A stretch of DNA of 64,000 nucleotides from Scylla paramamosain (lineage: Eukaryota; Arthropoda; Malacostraca; Decapoda; Portunidae), in contig NC_087181.1 of the NCBI RefSeq assembly GCF_035594125.1, forward strand, positions 7,612,840-7,676,839. The letters run 5' to 3'. Positions 13,457-26,721 of the stretch are shown piece after piece. The first letter of the stretch is position 1. The number at the start of each line of letters is the position of its first letter. Both the position numbers and the translations under genes were made by a program. A model generated the notes under the pieces. That model did no database searches, was not told where the DNA came from, and was given only the letters and a program-made list of their open reading frames with translations.

Positions 13457-14550
13457 GAGTGTTTTTGAGTTTCTTACCTACAAAAAACTTGAAAATCGAT
13501 GCAAAACACTCCCTATTGCGAAAAAAAAGGACATTACGAGAAACGTGTATAATGAGTGTCTTATTATTTTTGATCAAACGAACTTCTGGTTCACAAGAAC
13601 CACAAGGCAAATAACGCAAAAACTCGTGTATATGAAGAAGTTTCTTAGATACCAAAATGCTGAAACTCATTAATAACAATATTAATTGAGAAACAGAACA
13701 ACCTTACCAAATGCGTGTAATTTGAGTGTTATTCACATTTTTAGCAAAACACCAAATAGCACGCGAAACAATGTTGGAAAAAAATGACATTACCAGAAGT
13801 GTCTTTTGAGTGTTTTTGAGCGTGTTAGGCAATAAATCACAAAAAAAAAACAGGGCAATCACATTACATGGGAATAAAACCAACTTTTACGAAGAATTTG
13901 CCTTGAAGTATTTTTGACCTTACAAACCAAAACGCTAAAGCGCCTGCAAAAAACTCCTTTATGGAAAAGCAGAATAACATTACTAAAAAAATGTGTTTTA
14001 AGTGTTTTTGGTCATGTTACCTATAAAAACGCTTAAATACATGCAAAGAACCCTATGCTTGGGAAACGAAAGGACATTACGAGAAACGTGTATTAAGACC
14101 GTTTTTAAGTTCCTTAAGTACGAAAACGTTAAAACCCACAAATAACACTCTTTATAGAGAAAAAAAAAATAAAAATAAAAATAAATAGCTTTTTTTTATA
14201 TTGATTTTCATAGGTACCAAGATGCCAAAATTCTGCAAAAATTAAGGGAATTTATGTGGAAAAAAGAACATTATCAAAAAAGTTAATTATAGCTCTTTTT
14301 CGGATTTTATGTACGAAACTCTAAAGTGCATGCCACCTATATAAGGAAGTTAAACGACTTTACCAGAAACCTGTCTTTTCAGTGTTTTTCAGCATGTTAG
14401 GCACCAAAACGATAAATAATATGGAAGTCAGTCAATATGTGAATCCAAAACAAAATTACTGAAAACGTGTCTTTTCAGTGTTTTACGTAGAAAAACGCTA
14501 AAACGGATGCAAACCAACAAATATGAAGAAATAGAATAACATTACCAAAA
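13457..14550 (+). repeat. Satellite unit, type C, complete
   Basis: The C block in m2 carries an imperfect hairpin (CTTCTGGTTC against GAACCACAAG). m4 has an A-run (ATCACAAAAAAAAAACAGG). First member of the C-E-F series; equivalents are at 28586, 46121 and 58131. Confidence 0.92.
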
Positions 14551-15574
14551 AGTGTTTTTGAGCTTTTTACCTACAAAAAACGCGCAAATGGATGGAAAGC
14601 ACTCTATATTGGGAAGGAAAAGGACATTACGAGAAACGTGTATAATGTGTGTTTTATAGTTTCACAAGAACCACAAGGCAAAAAACACAAAAACTTGTGT
14701 ATATAGAGAAGTTTCCTACATACCAAAACGCTAAAACTCATGAATAACACTTTTAATTGAAAAACAAAACTACCTTACCAAATGTGTGTATTTTGAGTGT
14801 TTTTCACATTCTTAGTTACGAAAATCCCAAATTACATGCGAAACTAGCTTTATGTGGGAAAAAAAATGACATTACCAGAAAAAAGTGTCTTTTGAGTGTT
14901 TTTTTAGCGTTATATGCAACAAAACACTAAAAAGCAAAACAATCACATTACATTGGAATAAAACCAAATTTTATGAAGAACTTCCCTTTAAGTGTTTTTA
15001 ACTCCTTACATACCAAAACGCTAAAAGCATGCAAAACAACCTTTATGGAGAAATAGAATAACATTACCAAAAACATGTATTTTGAGTTTTTTTTATCATG
15101 TTACCTATAAAATCGCTTAAATACATGCAAAGAACCCTATGTTTCTGAAAAGAAAGTACATTACGAAAATCGTGTATTATGGGTATTTTTAAGTTCCTAA
15201 AGTACCAAAAATCTAAAACCCACAAATTTTCTCTTTATAGAGAAAAAGAAAATAATAAAAAAAATTTTTTTTTTTGTTATTCATCTTCATAGGTACCGAT
15301 ATGCTAAAATTCTGAGAAAATTCAGGGAAATTATGTGAAAAAAACATAAAAAAAATAATTTTAGCTTTTTCCCGAGTTATGTACGAAACCCGGAAGTGCA
15401 TGCAAAGCCACCTATATGGGGAAATTACACGACTTTACAAGAAACGTGTCTTTGGGTGTTTTCAGCAATTTCAACAATATTACTGAAAACGTGTCTTTTC
15501 AGTTTTAGCGTAGAACGCTAAAAAGGATGCAAATCAACCAATATGAAGATATAGAATAACATTACAAAAAAGTT
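14551..15574 (+). repeat. Satellite unit, type E
   Basis: The TATATTTTG before m1 is lost, so m9 runs into AGTGTTTTTGAGC. m8 is shortened (GCAATTTCAACAATATTACT). m9 carries the hairpin at 15502-15524. Confidence 0.9.
15502..15524. repeat. Hairpin in E-type m9
   Basis: Stem GTTTTAGCG pairs with CGCTAAAAA (8 of 9) around loop TAGAA. Ordinary m9 has GTTTTACGTAGAAAAACGC here with no such stem. Confidence 0.85.
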
Positions 15575-16647
15575 GTGTTTTTGAGCTTGTTACCTACAAA
15601 AACACGCAAAAATGAATGCAAAGCAGTCTATATTGAGAAAAAAAAAGGATATTACATGAAAATTTTATAATGAATGTTTTAATAGTTTTTAAGAACCATA
15701 TGGGAAAAAAACGCAAAAACTGGTATATATGGAGAAATTTCTTAGATACCAAAATGATGAAACTCATGAATAACACTCTTAATTGTAAAAAAGAAAAATC
15801 ATAGGAAATGAGTGTATTTTGAGTGTTTTTTTCACATTCTTAGTGGTCCAACTCCAAATTACATGCGAAACTGTGGAAAAAAAATGAAATTACTAGAAAA
15901 GTAACTTTTTAGTGTTTTTCAGCGTGTTAAAGCACTAAAAAGCAGGGCAAACACATTACATAGAAATATAACCAACTTTTACCAAGAACTTGATTCTAAT
16001 TTTTTTTGAGCTCCTTACATAACAAAACGCTAAAACCCATGCAAAACACCCTTTATGGAAAAACAGAATAACATTATCAAAAACATATATTTTGAGTGTT
16101 TTTGAGCTTGTTACCAATAAAAACGCTTAAATACATGCAAAGAACCCTATGTTTGGGAATGAAAGGACATTACGAGGAATATGTATTATGAGTGTTTATA
16201 AGTTCCTTAAGTACCAAAAAGCTAAAACCCACAAATAAAAGATAAAAAAATAGGAATTTTTTATTCTTTTTGTTATTCATCTTCATAGGTACCGAGATAC
16301 CAAAATTCTGGGAAAATTCAGGGCAATCATATGATAAAAGAATATTATCAAAAAAAGTTAATTTCAGCTTTTTTTTTCGGACTGTTATGTACCAAACCCT
16401 AAAGTGCATGCAAATCACTTTGCATGAGGAAGTTAAACGACCTTACCAGAAATCTATGTTTTGAGTGTTTTTTTTTAGCATGTTAGGCACTAAAACGATA
16501 AATAATAAGGAACTCACTCTATATGGGAATCCAAAACAAAGTTACTGAAAACGTGTCTTCTCAGTGTTTTACGTAGAAAAACGCTAAAACGGATAAAAAG
16601 AAACCAATATCAAGAAATAATGAAACGTTACTAAAAAGGTATATTTC
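15575..16647 (+). repeat. Satellite unit, type F
   Basis: m1 has GCAAAAATGAATGC and CAGTCTATATT; m2 begins GAATGTTTTAATAG; m3 contains TTAGTGGTCCAACTCC. It is linked to the following A unit by GGATAAAAAG in m9. Confidence 0.9.
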
Positions 16648-17738
16648 GAGTGTTTTTGAGCTTGTTACCTACAAAAAACGCGAAAATTGATGCAAAGCAC
16701 TCTACATTGGTAAACAAAAGGACATTGCAAGAAAAGTGTATAATAAGTGTTTTATAGTTTAAAAGAACCACAAGGCAAATAACGCAAAATCTCGTTTATA
16801 TGGAGAGGTTTCTTAGATACAAAAATGCTAAAACTCATGTATAACACTCCTAATTGAGAAACAAAAAAACCTTAATGTATTTTGAGTGCTTTTCACATTC
16901 ATAGTTACCAAAACCCCAAATTGCATGCGAAAATAGATTTCAGGGAAAAAAAAATTACTTTCCCATAAAAGTGTCTTTTGAGTTTTTGAGTGTGATAGGC
17001 AATAAAGCACTAAAAAGGAGGGCAATCACATTACATTGGAGGAAAACGAATTTTTACCAAGAATTTGCCTTTAAGTGTTTTTGAGCTCCTTATATCCCAA
17101 AAAACTAAAATGAATGCAAAACACTCTTTATGGTCAAACAGAATAACATTACCAAAAACATGTATTTTGAGTATTTTTGATCATGTTTCCAATAAAAACG
17201 CTTAAATACATGTAAAGAACACTATTTTTGGGAAATGAAAGGAGATTACGAGAAACGTGTATTAATAGTGTTTTTAAGTTCATTAATTACCAAAAAGCTA
17301 AAAGCCAAAAATAACACTTTATTGAGAAACAATAAATAAATAAAAAAAATAGGATGTTTTTTTCTTTCTTATTCATATTCTCAGGTACCGAGATGCCAAA
17401 ATTCGGGGAAAATTCAGGAAATTATGTGAAATAAAAACATGATCAAAAAAGTTAAATCTAGCTTTTTTTTCGGACTATTATGTACCAAACCCCTAAAGTG
17501 CATGCAAAGCCACTTATATTAGGAAATTAAACGTCTGTGCAAGAAAACGGTTTTATGAGTGTTTTTCAGCATCTTAGGAACCAACATGATAAATAACATG
17601 GAAATCAATCTATATAGGAATCCAAAACAAAATTACTAAAAACGTGTCGTTTCGGTGTTTTACGTAGAAAAACGATAAAACGGATGCAAACCAACCAATA
17701 TGAAGAAATAAAATAACATTACCAAAAAGGTGTATTTT
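16648..17738 (+). repeat. Satellite unit, type A, complete
   Basis: The unit is 1091 bp. It sits about 12.59 kb after the unit at 4059 and 15.11 kb before the unit at 31756. Confidence 0.92.
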
Positions 17739-18841
17739 GAGTGTTTTTGAAATTGTTAACTACAAAAAAAGCGAAAATGGATGGAAAGCACTCTATATTG
17801 GGAAGCAAAAGGACATTACGAGAAACATGTATAATGAGTGTTTTATAGTTTTACAAGAACTATAGGGCAAAAAACGTAAAAACTCGTGTATATAGAGACG
17901 TTTCTTACATTCCAAATTGCTGAAACTCTGGAACAACAGTCTTAATTGAGAAACAGAACAATCTTACTAAATGCGTGTGTTTTGAGTGCTTTTCACATCC
18001 TTAGTTACCAAAACCCCAAATTGCATGAGAAACCAGCTTTATGTGGGAAAAAATGACATTACCATAAAAATGTCCTTTGAGTGTTTCTGAGCGTGTTAGG
18101 CAATAAAGCACTAAAAAGCAGGGCAATCACATTACATTGGAATAAAACCAATTTTTAACAAGAACTTGCCTTTAAGTCTATTTGATCTCCTCATATACCG
18201 AAATACTAAAATGCATTCAAAATACACTTTATGTTGAAAGAGAATAATATTACCAAAAACATGTATTTGGAGTGTTTTTGATCACGTTACCAATAAAAAC
18301 GCTTAAATACATGCAAAGAACCATATTTTTAGGAAACAAGAGGACATTACGAGAAACGTGTATTATGAGTGTTTTTAAGTTCATTAAGTACGAAAAAGCT
18401 AAAAGCCACAAATTACACTCTTTATTGAGTAAAAAAGAAATAAATAAAAAAATACGATATTTTTTTTCATTTTTATTCATCTTCACAGGTAACGAGGTGC
18501 CAAAATTCGGGCAAAGTTCATTAAATTATATGAAATAAGAACATTATCAAAAAAGTTAAATTTTGCTTTTTTTTTCGGACTTAAGTACCACACCCCTAAA
18601 GTGCATGCAAAGCCACCTATATGGGAAAATTAAACGTCTTTGCTAGAAAACTATCTTATGAGTGGTTTTTAGCATGATAGGAACCAACACGATAAAACCC
18701 AAGGAAGTCAATCTATATGGGAATCCAAAACAAAATAACTGAAAACGTGTCTTTTCGGTGTTTTACGGAGAAAACGCTAAAACGGATGCAAACCAACCAA
18801 AAATAAATATATAGAATAACATTACCAAAATGGTATATTTT
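17739..18841 (+). repeat. Satellite unit, type B, complete
   Basis: The unit is 1103 bp and corresponds to 5163 and 32863. Confidence 0.92.
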
Positions 18842-19094
18842 GAGTGTTTTGAAATTGTTACCTACAAAAAAACGCTAAAATGGATGAAAAGCACTCTATA
18901 TTGGGAAGCAAAAGGCATCAAAAAACATGTTAGGCACCAAAACGATAAATAATATGAAAGTCACTCTATATGGAAATCCAAAACAAAATTACTGGAAACG
19001 TGTCTTTTAAAAGATTTACGTAGAAAAACGCTAAAAGGGATGCAAACCAACCAATATGAAGAAATAGAATAACCTTACAAAAAATATATATTTT
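18842..19094 (+). repeat. Short unit, type Bt
   Basis: This 253-bp form has the m1-to-m8 junction near 18914 (AAAAGGCATCAAAAAACATG). Confidence 0.92.
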
Positions 19095-19547
19095 GTGTGT
19101 TCTTGAGCTTGTTACTTAAAAAAACGCAAAAATGGATGCTAAGCACTCTATATAAGGAAAAAAAATTACATAACGAGAAACGTGTATAATGAGTGTTTTA
19201 TAGTTTTACCAGAATCACAAGCCAAAAAACGCAAAAATTCGACTGTATGGAGAAGTTTCTAAGATACCAAAATACTGAAACTCATGAATAACACTCTTTA
19301 TCAAGACACAGAACAACCTTACTAAATGCGTGTATTTTGAGTGTTTTTTTTTTACATTCTTAGTTACCAAAACACCAAAATCCATGCAAAACTAGCTTTA
19401 TGTGGGAAAAAAATAACATTACCAGAAAAGTGTCTTTGAGTGTCTTTGAGCGTGTTAGGCAATAAAGCACTAAAAAGCAGGGCAAACCCATTACATGGGA
19501 ATAAAACTAACTTTTACGGAGAACTTGCTTTTTAGTGTTTTTTAGTG
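19095..19547 (+). repeat. Satellite unit, type D, m1-m4 part
   Basis: D m1-m4 ends in a small stutter (TTTAGTGTTTTTTAGTG) at the inversion joint, where ACACGCA has been lost. Confidence 0.88.
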
Positions 19548-19993
19548 TTTAGTAAGTTTGCTCTGTTTCTCAATTAAGAGTGTTATTCATGAGTTTCAGC
19601 ATATACACGAGTTTTTACGTTTTTTGCCTTGTAGTTTTTTGAACTATAAAACATTTATTATACACTTTTCTAGCAATGTTCAATTCTTTCCCAATATAAA
19701 GAGCTTTGTGTCAATTTTAGCGTTTTTTTTTTGTAGGTAACAAGCTCAAAAACACTCAAAATATATATTTTTGGTAATGTTTTTCTGTTTCTTGATATTG
19801 GTTGGTTTCTATCAGTTTAGCGTTTTTCTACGTAAAACACTGAAAAGACACGTTTTCATTAATTTTCTTTTGGATTCCCACATAGAGTGAGTTCCTTATT
19901 ATATATCGTTTTTGTGCCTAACATGCTGAAAAACACTCAAAAGACAGATTTCTGGTAAGGTCTTTAATTTCCTCATATGGGAGGCTTTCCATG
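19548..19993 (-). repeat. Inverted satellite segment, copy 3 (24-bp-deleted form)
   Basis: It has the same content as copy 1, including the GCATATACACGAG joint. The forward strand resumes after GGCTTTCCATG, the same altered word as copy 1, supporting the 12.58-kb duplication. Confidence 0.92.
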
Positions 19994-20772
19994 TCTTTTC
20001 AGTGTTTTTCAGCGTGTTACGCAATAAAGCACTAAAAGCCAGGGCAATCACATTACATGGGAATAAAACCAAATTTTACCAAGAACTTGCCTTTAAGTGT
20101 TTTTTGAGCTTCTTACATACCAAAACGCTAAAACGCATGCAAAATACATTTTATGGAGAAACAGAATTACATTATCAAATACATGTATTTTGAGTGTTTT
20201 TTGATCTTGTTACCTATAAAAACGCTTAAATACATGCAAAGAACCTTATGTTTGGGAAACGAAAGGATATTACGAGAAACGTCTATTATGAGTGATTTTT
20301 AAGTTCCTCCAGTAACAAAAAGCTAAAACCCACAAATAACAGTCCTTAGAAAAAATAAATAATAAATAAAAAAATTTAAAAAATGGATTTTTTTTATTTT
20401 TTTGTTATTCATCTTCATAGGTACCGAGATGCCAAAATTCTGCCAAAATTCAGAGAATTTATGTAGAAAAAAGAACATTATCATAAAAGATAATTATAGA
20501 TTTTTTTCGGATTGTTATGTACCAAACCCAAAAGTGCATGCAAAGCACATATAGGGAAGTTAAACGACTTTACCAGAAACCTGTCTTTTCAGTGTTTTTT
20601 CAGCATGTTAGGCACCAAAACGATAAATAATATGGAAGTCAGTCAATATGTGAATTCAAAAGAAAATTACTGAAAACGTGTTTTTTCACTGTTTTACGTA
20701 GAAAAACGCTGAAGCGGATACAAACCATCCTATATGAAGAAATGGAATAACATTACCAAAAAGATATATTTT
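19994..20772 (+). repeat. Satellite unit remainder, m4-m9
   Basis: It is 779 bp, matching 7421-8199 in length and in m8 (GTCAGTCAATATGTGAATTC against GTAAATTC there). Confidence 0.9.
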
Positions 20773-21186
20773 GAGTGTTTTTGAGCTTGTTACCTACAAA
20801 AAATGCAAAAATGGATGTAAAGCACCCTACATTAGGAAACAAAAGGACATTATGAGAAACGTGTATAATGAGTGTTTTATAGTTTTAAAAGAACCACAAC
20901 GCAAAAACTCGTGTTTATAGAGAAATTTCTAACATTCCAAAATGAATGAATGGAAAGCCTCCAATATGAGGAAATTAAACGACCTTACCAGAAATCTGTG
21001 TTTTGAGTGTTTTTTAGCATGTTAGGGACCAAAACGATAAATAATAAGGAACTCACTCTAATTGGGAATCCAAAACAAAGTTACTGAAAACCTGTCTTCT
21101 CAGTGTATTACGTAGAAAAACGTTAAAACGGACGGAAACCAACCAATATCAAGAAATAGAAAAACGTTACCAAAAAGGTATATTTT
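20773..21186 (+). repeat. Short unit, type G, m2 joined to m7 tail
   Basis: G m1 and most of m2 jump near 20948 (CCAAAATGAATGAATGG) into the m7 tail, then m8 and m9 follow. The unit is 414 bp. Confidence 0.88.
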
Positions 21187-21770
21187 GATTGTTTTTGAGC
21201 TTTTTACCTACAAACAACGCAAAAATTGATGCGAAGCACTCTATATTAGGAAACAAAAGGACATTGCAAGATAAGTGTGTTATGAGTGTTTTGTAGTTTA
21301 AAAGAACCACAAAGCAAAAAACGGAAAAAAACTCGTGTATATGGAGAGATTTCCTAGATACCAAAATGCTGAAACTCATAAATAAAACTCTTAACTGAGA
21401 AACAGAACAACATTAATAAATGCGTGTATTTTGAGTGTTTTTCACATTGTTAGTTACCAAAACCCCAAATTGCATGCGAAATCACCTTTATGTGAAAAAA
21501 AAATGACATTACCAGGAAAGTCTCTTTTAAGTGTTTTTGAGCGTGATAGGCAATAAACCACTAAAAAGCAGGGCAATCATATTACTTTAGAATAACACCA
21601 ATTTATACAAAAAACTTGCCTTTAAGTGTTTTTAAGCTCCTTATATTACTAAAATTACTAAAAAAGTGTCTTTTCGGTGTTTTACGTAGAAAAACGCTAA
21701 AACGGATGCAAACCAACCAATATGAAGATATAAAATAACTTTACCAAAAAGGTATATTTTGAGTGTTTTT
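21187..21770 (+). repeat. Short unit, type A, m5 joined to m8
   Basis: m1 to early m5 jump near 21650 (TTATATTACTAAAATTAC) into the end of m8. The junction is shared with about 8760. Confidence 0.9.
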
Positions 21771-22667
21771 GAAATTGTTACCTACAAAAAAAGCGAAAAT
21801 GGATGTTAAACATGTTGGAAAGAAAAAGGACATTACGAGAAACATGTATAATGAGTGTTTTATAGTTTCACAAGAACTACAGGGAAAAAAAACGCAAAAA
21901 CTCGTGTATATAGAGAAGTTTCTTACATTCTAAAATGCTGAAACTCTGGAACAACACTCTTAATTGAGAAACAGAACAATCTTACTAAATGCCTGTATTT
22001 TGAGTGCTTTTCATATTCTTAGTTACCAAAATCCCAAATTGCATGCGAAACCAGCTTTATGTGGGAAAAAAAAATGACATTACCAGAAAAATTTCTTTTG
22101 AGTGTTTTTGAGCGTGTTAGGCAATAAAGCACTAAAAAGCAGGGCAAACACATTACATTGAAATAAAACCAATTTTTAACAAGAACTTGCCTTGAAGTGT
22201 TTTTATAGCGCCTTATATACCAAAACACTAAAACGCATGCAAAATACACTTTATGGTGAAAGAGAAGAACATTACCAAAAACATGTATTTTGAGTGTTTT
22301 TGATCATGTTACCAATAAAAACGCTTAAATACATGCAAAGAACTCTATTTTGGGGAAACGAAAGGACATTACGAGAAAGTGTATTATGAGTGTCTTTAAG
22401 TTCCTTAAGTACCAAAAAAGCTAAAACCCACAAATAACACTCTTTATAGAGAAAATAAAATAAAAGTAAATTAAATATATATATTTTTTTTTTGTTATTC
22501 GTCTTCATAGGTACTAAGATGCCAAAATTCTAGCAATATTCTTTGGGAATCGAAAACAAAATTACTGAAAACGTTTCTTTTCGGTGTTTTACGTAGAAAA
22601 ACACTAAAAAATATGAAAACCAACCAATATGAAGAAATAGAATAACATTACCAAAGAGGTATATTTT
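21771..22667 (+). repeat. Satellite unit, type B, with m7-m8 deletion
   Basis: The unit is 897 bp. The m7 middle joins m8 near 22540 (CTAGCAATATTCTTTGGG). m7 keeps the short TATATATAT seed that is expanded at 2885-3010. Confidence 0.9.
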
Positions 22668-23368
22668 GAGTGTTTTTGAGCTTGATACCTACATAAAACG
22701 CAAAAATTGACGGAAAGCACTCCCTATTGGGAAAGAAAAGCACATTACGAGAATTATGTATAATGAGTGTTATTATTTTCGGGCAACAACCACAAGGCAA
22801 AAAACGCAAAATCTCGTGTATATAAAGAAGTTTCTTAGATACCAAAATAATGAAACTCATGAATAACAAAACGAAAGGACATTGCGAGAAATGTGTATTA
22901 TGAAAGTTTTTAAGTTCCTTAAGTACCAAAACGTTAAAACCTAGAAATATCACTCTTTAAAGAGAAAAAAAATAAATAAAAATATAGCATTTTTATTTTT
23001 TTGTTATGCATGTTCATAGGTACCAATATGCCAAAATTCTGCCAAAATTCAGAGAAATTATGTGGAAAAAACATTATCGAAAAAGTTAATTTTACCTATT
23101 TTTCGGAGTTATGTTCCAAACCATAAAGTGTATGCAAAGCCATCTATCTGATGAAATTTAACGACTTTACAAGAAACCTGTCTTTTGAGTGTTTTTCTGC
23201 ATGTTAACCACCAAAACGACAAATAATATGAATGTCACTCTATATGGAAATCCAAAACAAAATTACTGAAAACGTGTCTGTTAAAAGATTTACGTAGAAA
23301 AACGCTAAAACGGATGCAAACCGACCAATATCAAGAAATAGAATAACATTATCAAAACAGTATATTTT
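22668..23368 (+). repeat. Short unit, type C-like, m2 joined to m6
   Basis: The m2 tail jumps near 22867 (GAATAACAAAACGAAAGG) into the second half of m6. m9 has the D-associated TTAAAAGATTTACG. Confidence 0.87.
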
Positions 23369-23816
23369 GTGTGTTTTTGAGCTTGTTACATAAAAAAAAA
23401 CGCGAAAATGGATGTAAACCACTCTATATAAGGAAAAAAAAGGACATATCGAGAAACGTGTATAATGAGTGTTTTATAGTTTCACCAGAATCACAAGGCA
23501 AAAAACGCAAAAACTCGACTGTATGGATAAGTTTCTAAGATACCAAAATACTGAAACTCATGAATAACACTCTTAATCAAGAAACAGAAAAACCTTACTA
23601 AATGCGTTTATTTTGAGTGTTTTTTTACATTCTTAGTTACCAAAACCCCAAATTCCATGCGAAACTAGCTTTATGTGGGAAAAAAATGACATTACCAGAA
23701 ACGTGTCTTTGAGTGTTTTTGAGCGTGTTAGGCAATAAAGCACTAAAAAGTAAGGCACACATAATACATGAGAATAAAACCAACTTTTACGAAGAACTTG
23801 CCTTTTAGTGTTTTTG
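23369..23816 (+). repeat. Satellite unit, type D, m1-m4 part
   Basis: D m1-m4, ending at the inversion joint TTTTTGACATGCATTTAG. Confidence 0.9.
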
Positions 23817-24288
23817 ACATGCATTTAGTAAGGTTGCTCTGTTTCTCAATTAAGAGTGTTATTCTTGAGTTTCAGCATTTTGGTATATAGGAAACTTTTC
23901 CATATACTCGAGTTTTTGCGTTTTTTGCCTTGTGTTTTTTTTTAACTATAAAACATTCATTATACACTTTTCTCGCAATGTTTCCGCAGTTCTTCCCTTT
24001 GTTTCCCAATATGGAGTGCTTTGTATCAATTTTTGCGTTTTTTTTTGTAGGTAAGAAGCTCAAAAACACTCAAAATATACATTTTTGGTAATGTTTTTCT
24101 GCTTCTTGATATTGGTTGGTTTGTATCAGTTTTAGCGTTTTTCTACGTAAAACACTGAGAAGACACGTTTTCAGTAATTTTCTTTTGGATTCCTACATAG
24201 CGTGAGTTCCTTATTATTTATCGTTTTGGTGCCTAACATGCTGAAAAACACTCAAAAGACAGATTTCTGGTAAGGTCTTTAATTTCCT
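23817..24288 (-). repeat. Inverted satellite segment, copy 4 (undeleted, palindrome left arm)
   Basis: It keeps the full m2. It stops inside the m7 tail at TTTAATTTCCT and is followed at once by the same m7 region forward (AAAGTGCATGCAAAGCC). A 12-13 bp insertion near 23989 (TTTCCGCAGTTCT) is not seen in other copies. Confidence 0.92.
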
Positions 24289-24532
24289 AAAGTGCATGCA
24301 AAGCCTCCTATATGAAGAAATTAAACCACCTTACCAGAAATCTGTGTTTTGAGTGTTTTTTTGCATGTTAGGCACTAAAACGATAAGTAATAAGGAACTC
24401 ACTCTATATGAGAATCCAAAACAAAGTTACTGAAAACAAGTCTTCTCAGTGTTTTACGTAGAAAAACGCTAAAACGGATGCAAAGCAACCAATATCAAGA
24501 AATAGAAAAACGATACTAAAAAGGTATTTTTT
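24289..24532 (+). repeat. Satellite unit remainder, m7 tail-m9
   Basis: It begins mid-m7 directly after the inverted segment, so m4 to early m7 are missing, unlike most other post-inversion segments. Confidence 0.9.
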
Positions 24533-25617
24533 GAGTGTTTTTGAGCTTGTTATGTATAAAAAACGCGAAAATTGATGCAAAGCACTCTATATTGGGAAAC
24601 AAAAGGACATTGCAAGAAAAGTGTAAAATAAGTGTTTTATAGATCAAAAGAACAAGGCAAAAAACGCAAAATTTCGTGTATATGGAGAGGTTTCCTAGAT
24701 ACAAAAATGCTAAAACTCATGTATAACACTCCTAATTGAGAAACAGAACAACCTTAATAAATGCGTGTATTTTGAGGGCTTTTAACATTCTTAGTTACCA
24801 AAACCCCAAACTGCATCCGAAAAAAAAATTTGTGGGAAAAAAAAAAGTTACCAGAAAAGTGTCATTTCATTGTTTTTGATCGTGATAGGCAATAAAGCAC
24901 TAAAAAGGAGGGCAATCATATTACATTGGAGGAAAACGAATTTTTACCAAGAACTTGCTTTTAAGTGTTTTTGAGCTCCTTATATACCAAAACACTAAAA
25001 CGAATGCAAAACACTCTTTATGGTGAAACTGAATAACATTACCAAAAATGTTTTTAATCTTGTTACCAATAAAAACGCTTAAATACATGCAAAGATCAGA
25101 ATTTTTGGGAAATGAAAGGAGATTACGAGAAAAGTGTATTAAGAGTGTTTTTAAATTCATTAATTACCAAAAAGCTAAAAGCCACAAATAACACTCTTTA
25201 TTGAGAAACAATAAATAAATAAAAAAAATACGAAATTTTTTCTTCTTTCTTATTCATATTCGCAGGTACAGAGATGCCAAAATACGGGCAAAATTCAGGA
25301 AATTATGTGAAATAAAAACATTATCAAAAAAGTTAAATTTAGCTCTTTTTCTGACTTATGTACCAAACCCCTAAAGTGCATGCAAAGCCACCTATATGGG
25401 GAAATTAAACATCTTTGCCAGAAAACGGTCTTATGAGTGTTTTTTAGCATATTAGGAAGCAACACAATAAATAACATGGAAGTCAATCTATATGGGAATC
25501 CAAAACAAAATTACTAAAAACGTGTCTTTTCGGTTTTTTACGTAGAAAAAACGCTAAAACGGATGCAAACAAACCAATATGAAGAAATAAAATAACATTA
25601 CCAACAAAGTATATTTT
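24533..25617 (+). repeat. Satellite unit, type A, complete
   Basis: The unit is 1085 bp. It starts a full A-B-Bt-D-inverted-C-E-F cassette running to 31755 (7223 bp). Confidence 0.92.
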
Positions 25618-26721
25618 GAGTGTTTTTTAAATTCTTACCTACAAAAAACGCGTAAATGGATGGAAAGCACTCTATATTGGGAAGAAAAAGGACATTACGA
25701 AAAACGTGTATAATGAGTGTTTCATAGTTTCACAAGAACTACAAGGCAAAAAACGTAAAAACTCGTGTATATAGAGAAGTTTCTTACATTCCAAAATGCT
25801 AAAACTCTGGAACAACACTCTTAATTGAGAAAAAGAACAATCTTACTAAATGCGTGTATTTTGAGTGCTTTTCACATTCTTAGTTACCAAAACCCCAAAT
25901 TGCATGCGAAACCAGCTTTATGTGGGAAAAAATGACATTACCAGAAAAAATGTCTTTTGAGTGTTTTTGAGCGTGTTAGGCAAAAAGCACTTAAAAGCAG
26001 GGCAAACACATTACATTGGAATAAAACCAATTTTTAACAAGAACTTGCCTTTAAGTGTTTTTGAGCTCCTTACTACCAAAACACTAAAACACATGCAAAA
26101 TACACTTTATGGTGAAACAATAGAACATTACCAAAAACATGTTTTTTGAGTGTTTTTGATTATGTTACCAATAAAAACGCTTAAATACATGCAAAGAACC
26201 CTAATTTTGGGAAACGAAAGGACATTACGAGAAATGTGAATTATAAGTGTTTTTAAGTTCTTTAAGTATGAAAAAGCTAAAAGCCACAAATTACACTCTT
26301 TATTGAGAAAAATAAATGAATAAATAAAAAAATGCGATATTTTTTTTTTCATTCTTATTCATCTTCACAGGTAACGAGGTGCCAAAATTCGGGCAAAGTT
26401 CATTAAATTATATGAAATAAGAACATTATCAAAAAAGTTAAATTTAGTTTTTTTTTCGGACTTATGTACCAAACCCTTAAAGTGCATGCAAAGCCACCTA
26501 TATGGGAAAATTAAACGTCTTTGCCAGAAAACTGTCTTATGAGTGTTTTTCAGCATGTTAGGAACCAACACGATAAAACCCAAGGAAGTTAATCTATATG
26601 GGAATCCAAAACAAAATTACTGAAAACGTGTCTTTTCGGTGTTTTACGTAGAAAACGCTAAAACGGATGCAAACCAACCAAAAGGAAGAAATAGAATAAC
26701 ATCACCAAAAAGGTATATTTT
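25618..26721 (+). repeat. Satellite unit, type B, complete
   Basis: The unit is 1104 bp. m4 has AAAAAGCACTTAAAAGCAGG, shared only with the unit at 2170. Confidence 0.92.

Larger units (their letters stand above)
23817..24768. repeat. Large imperfect palindrome, about 950 bp
   Basis: The left arm 23817-24288 is the reverse complement of 24312-24768: m7 tail, m8, m9, A-type m1 and m2 on both sides. About 25 bp separate the arms. By eye the arms match closely, with scattered substitutions and the 12-13 bp insertion on the left. Confidence 0.88.
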
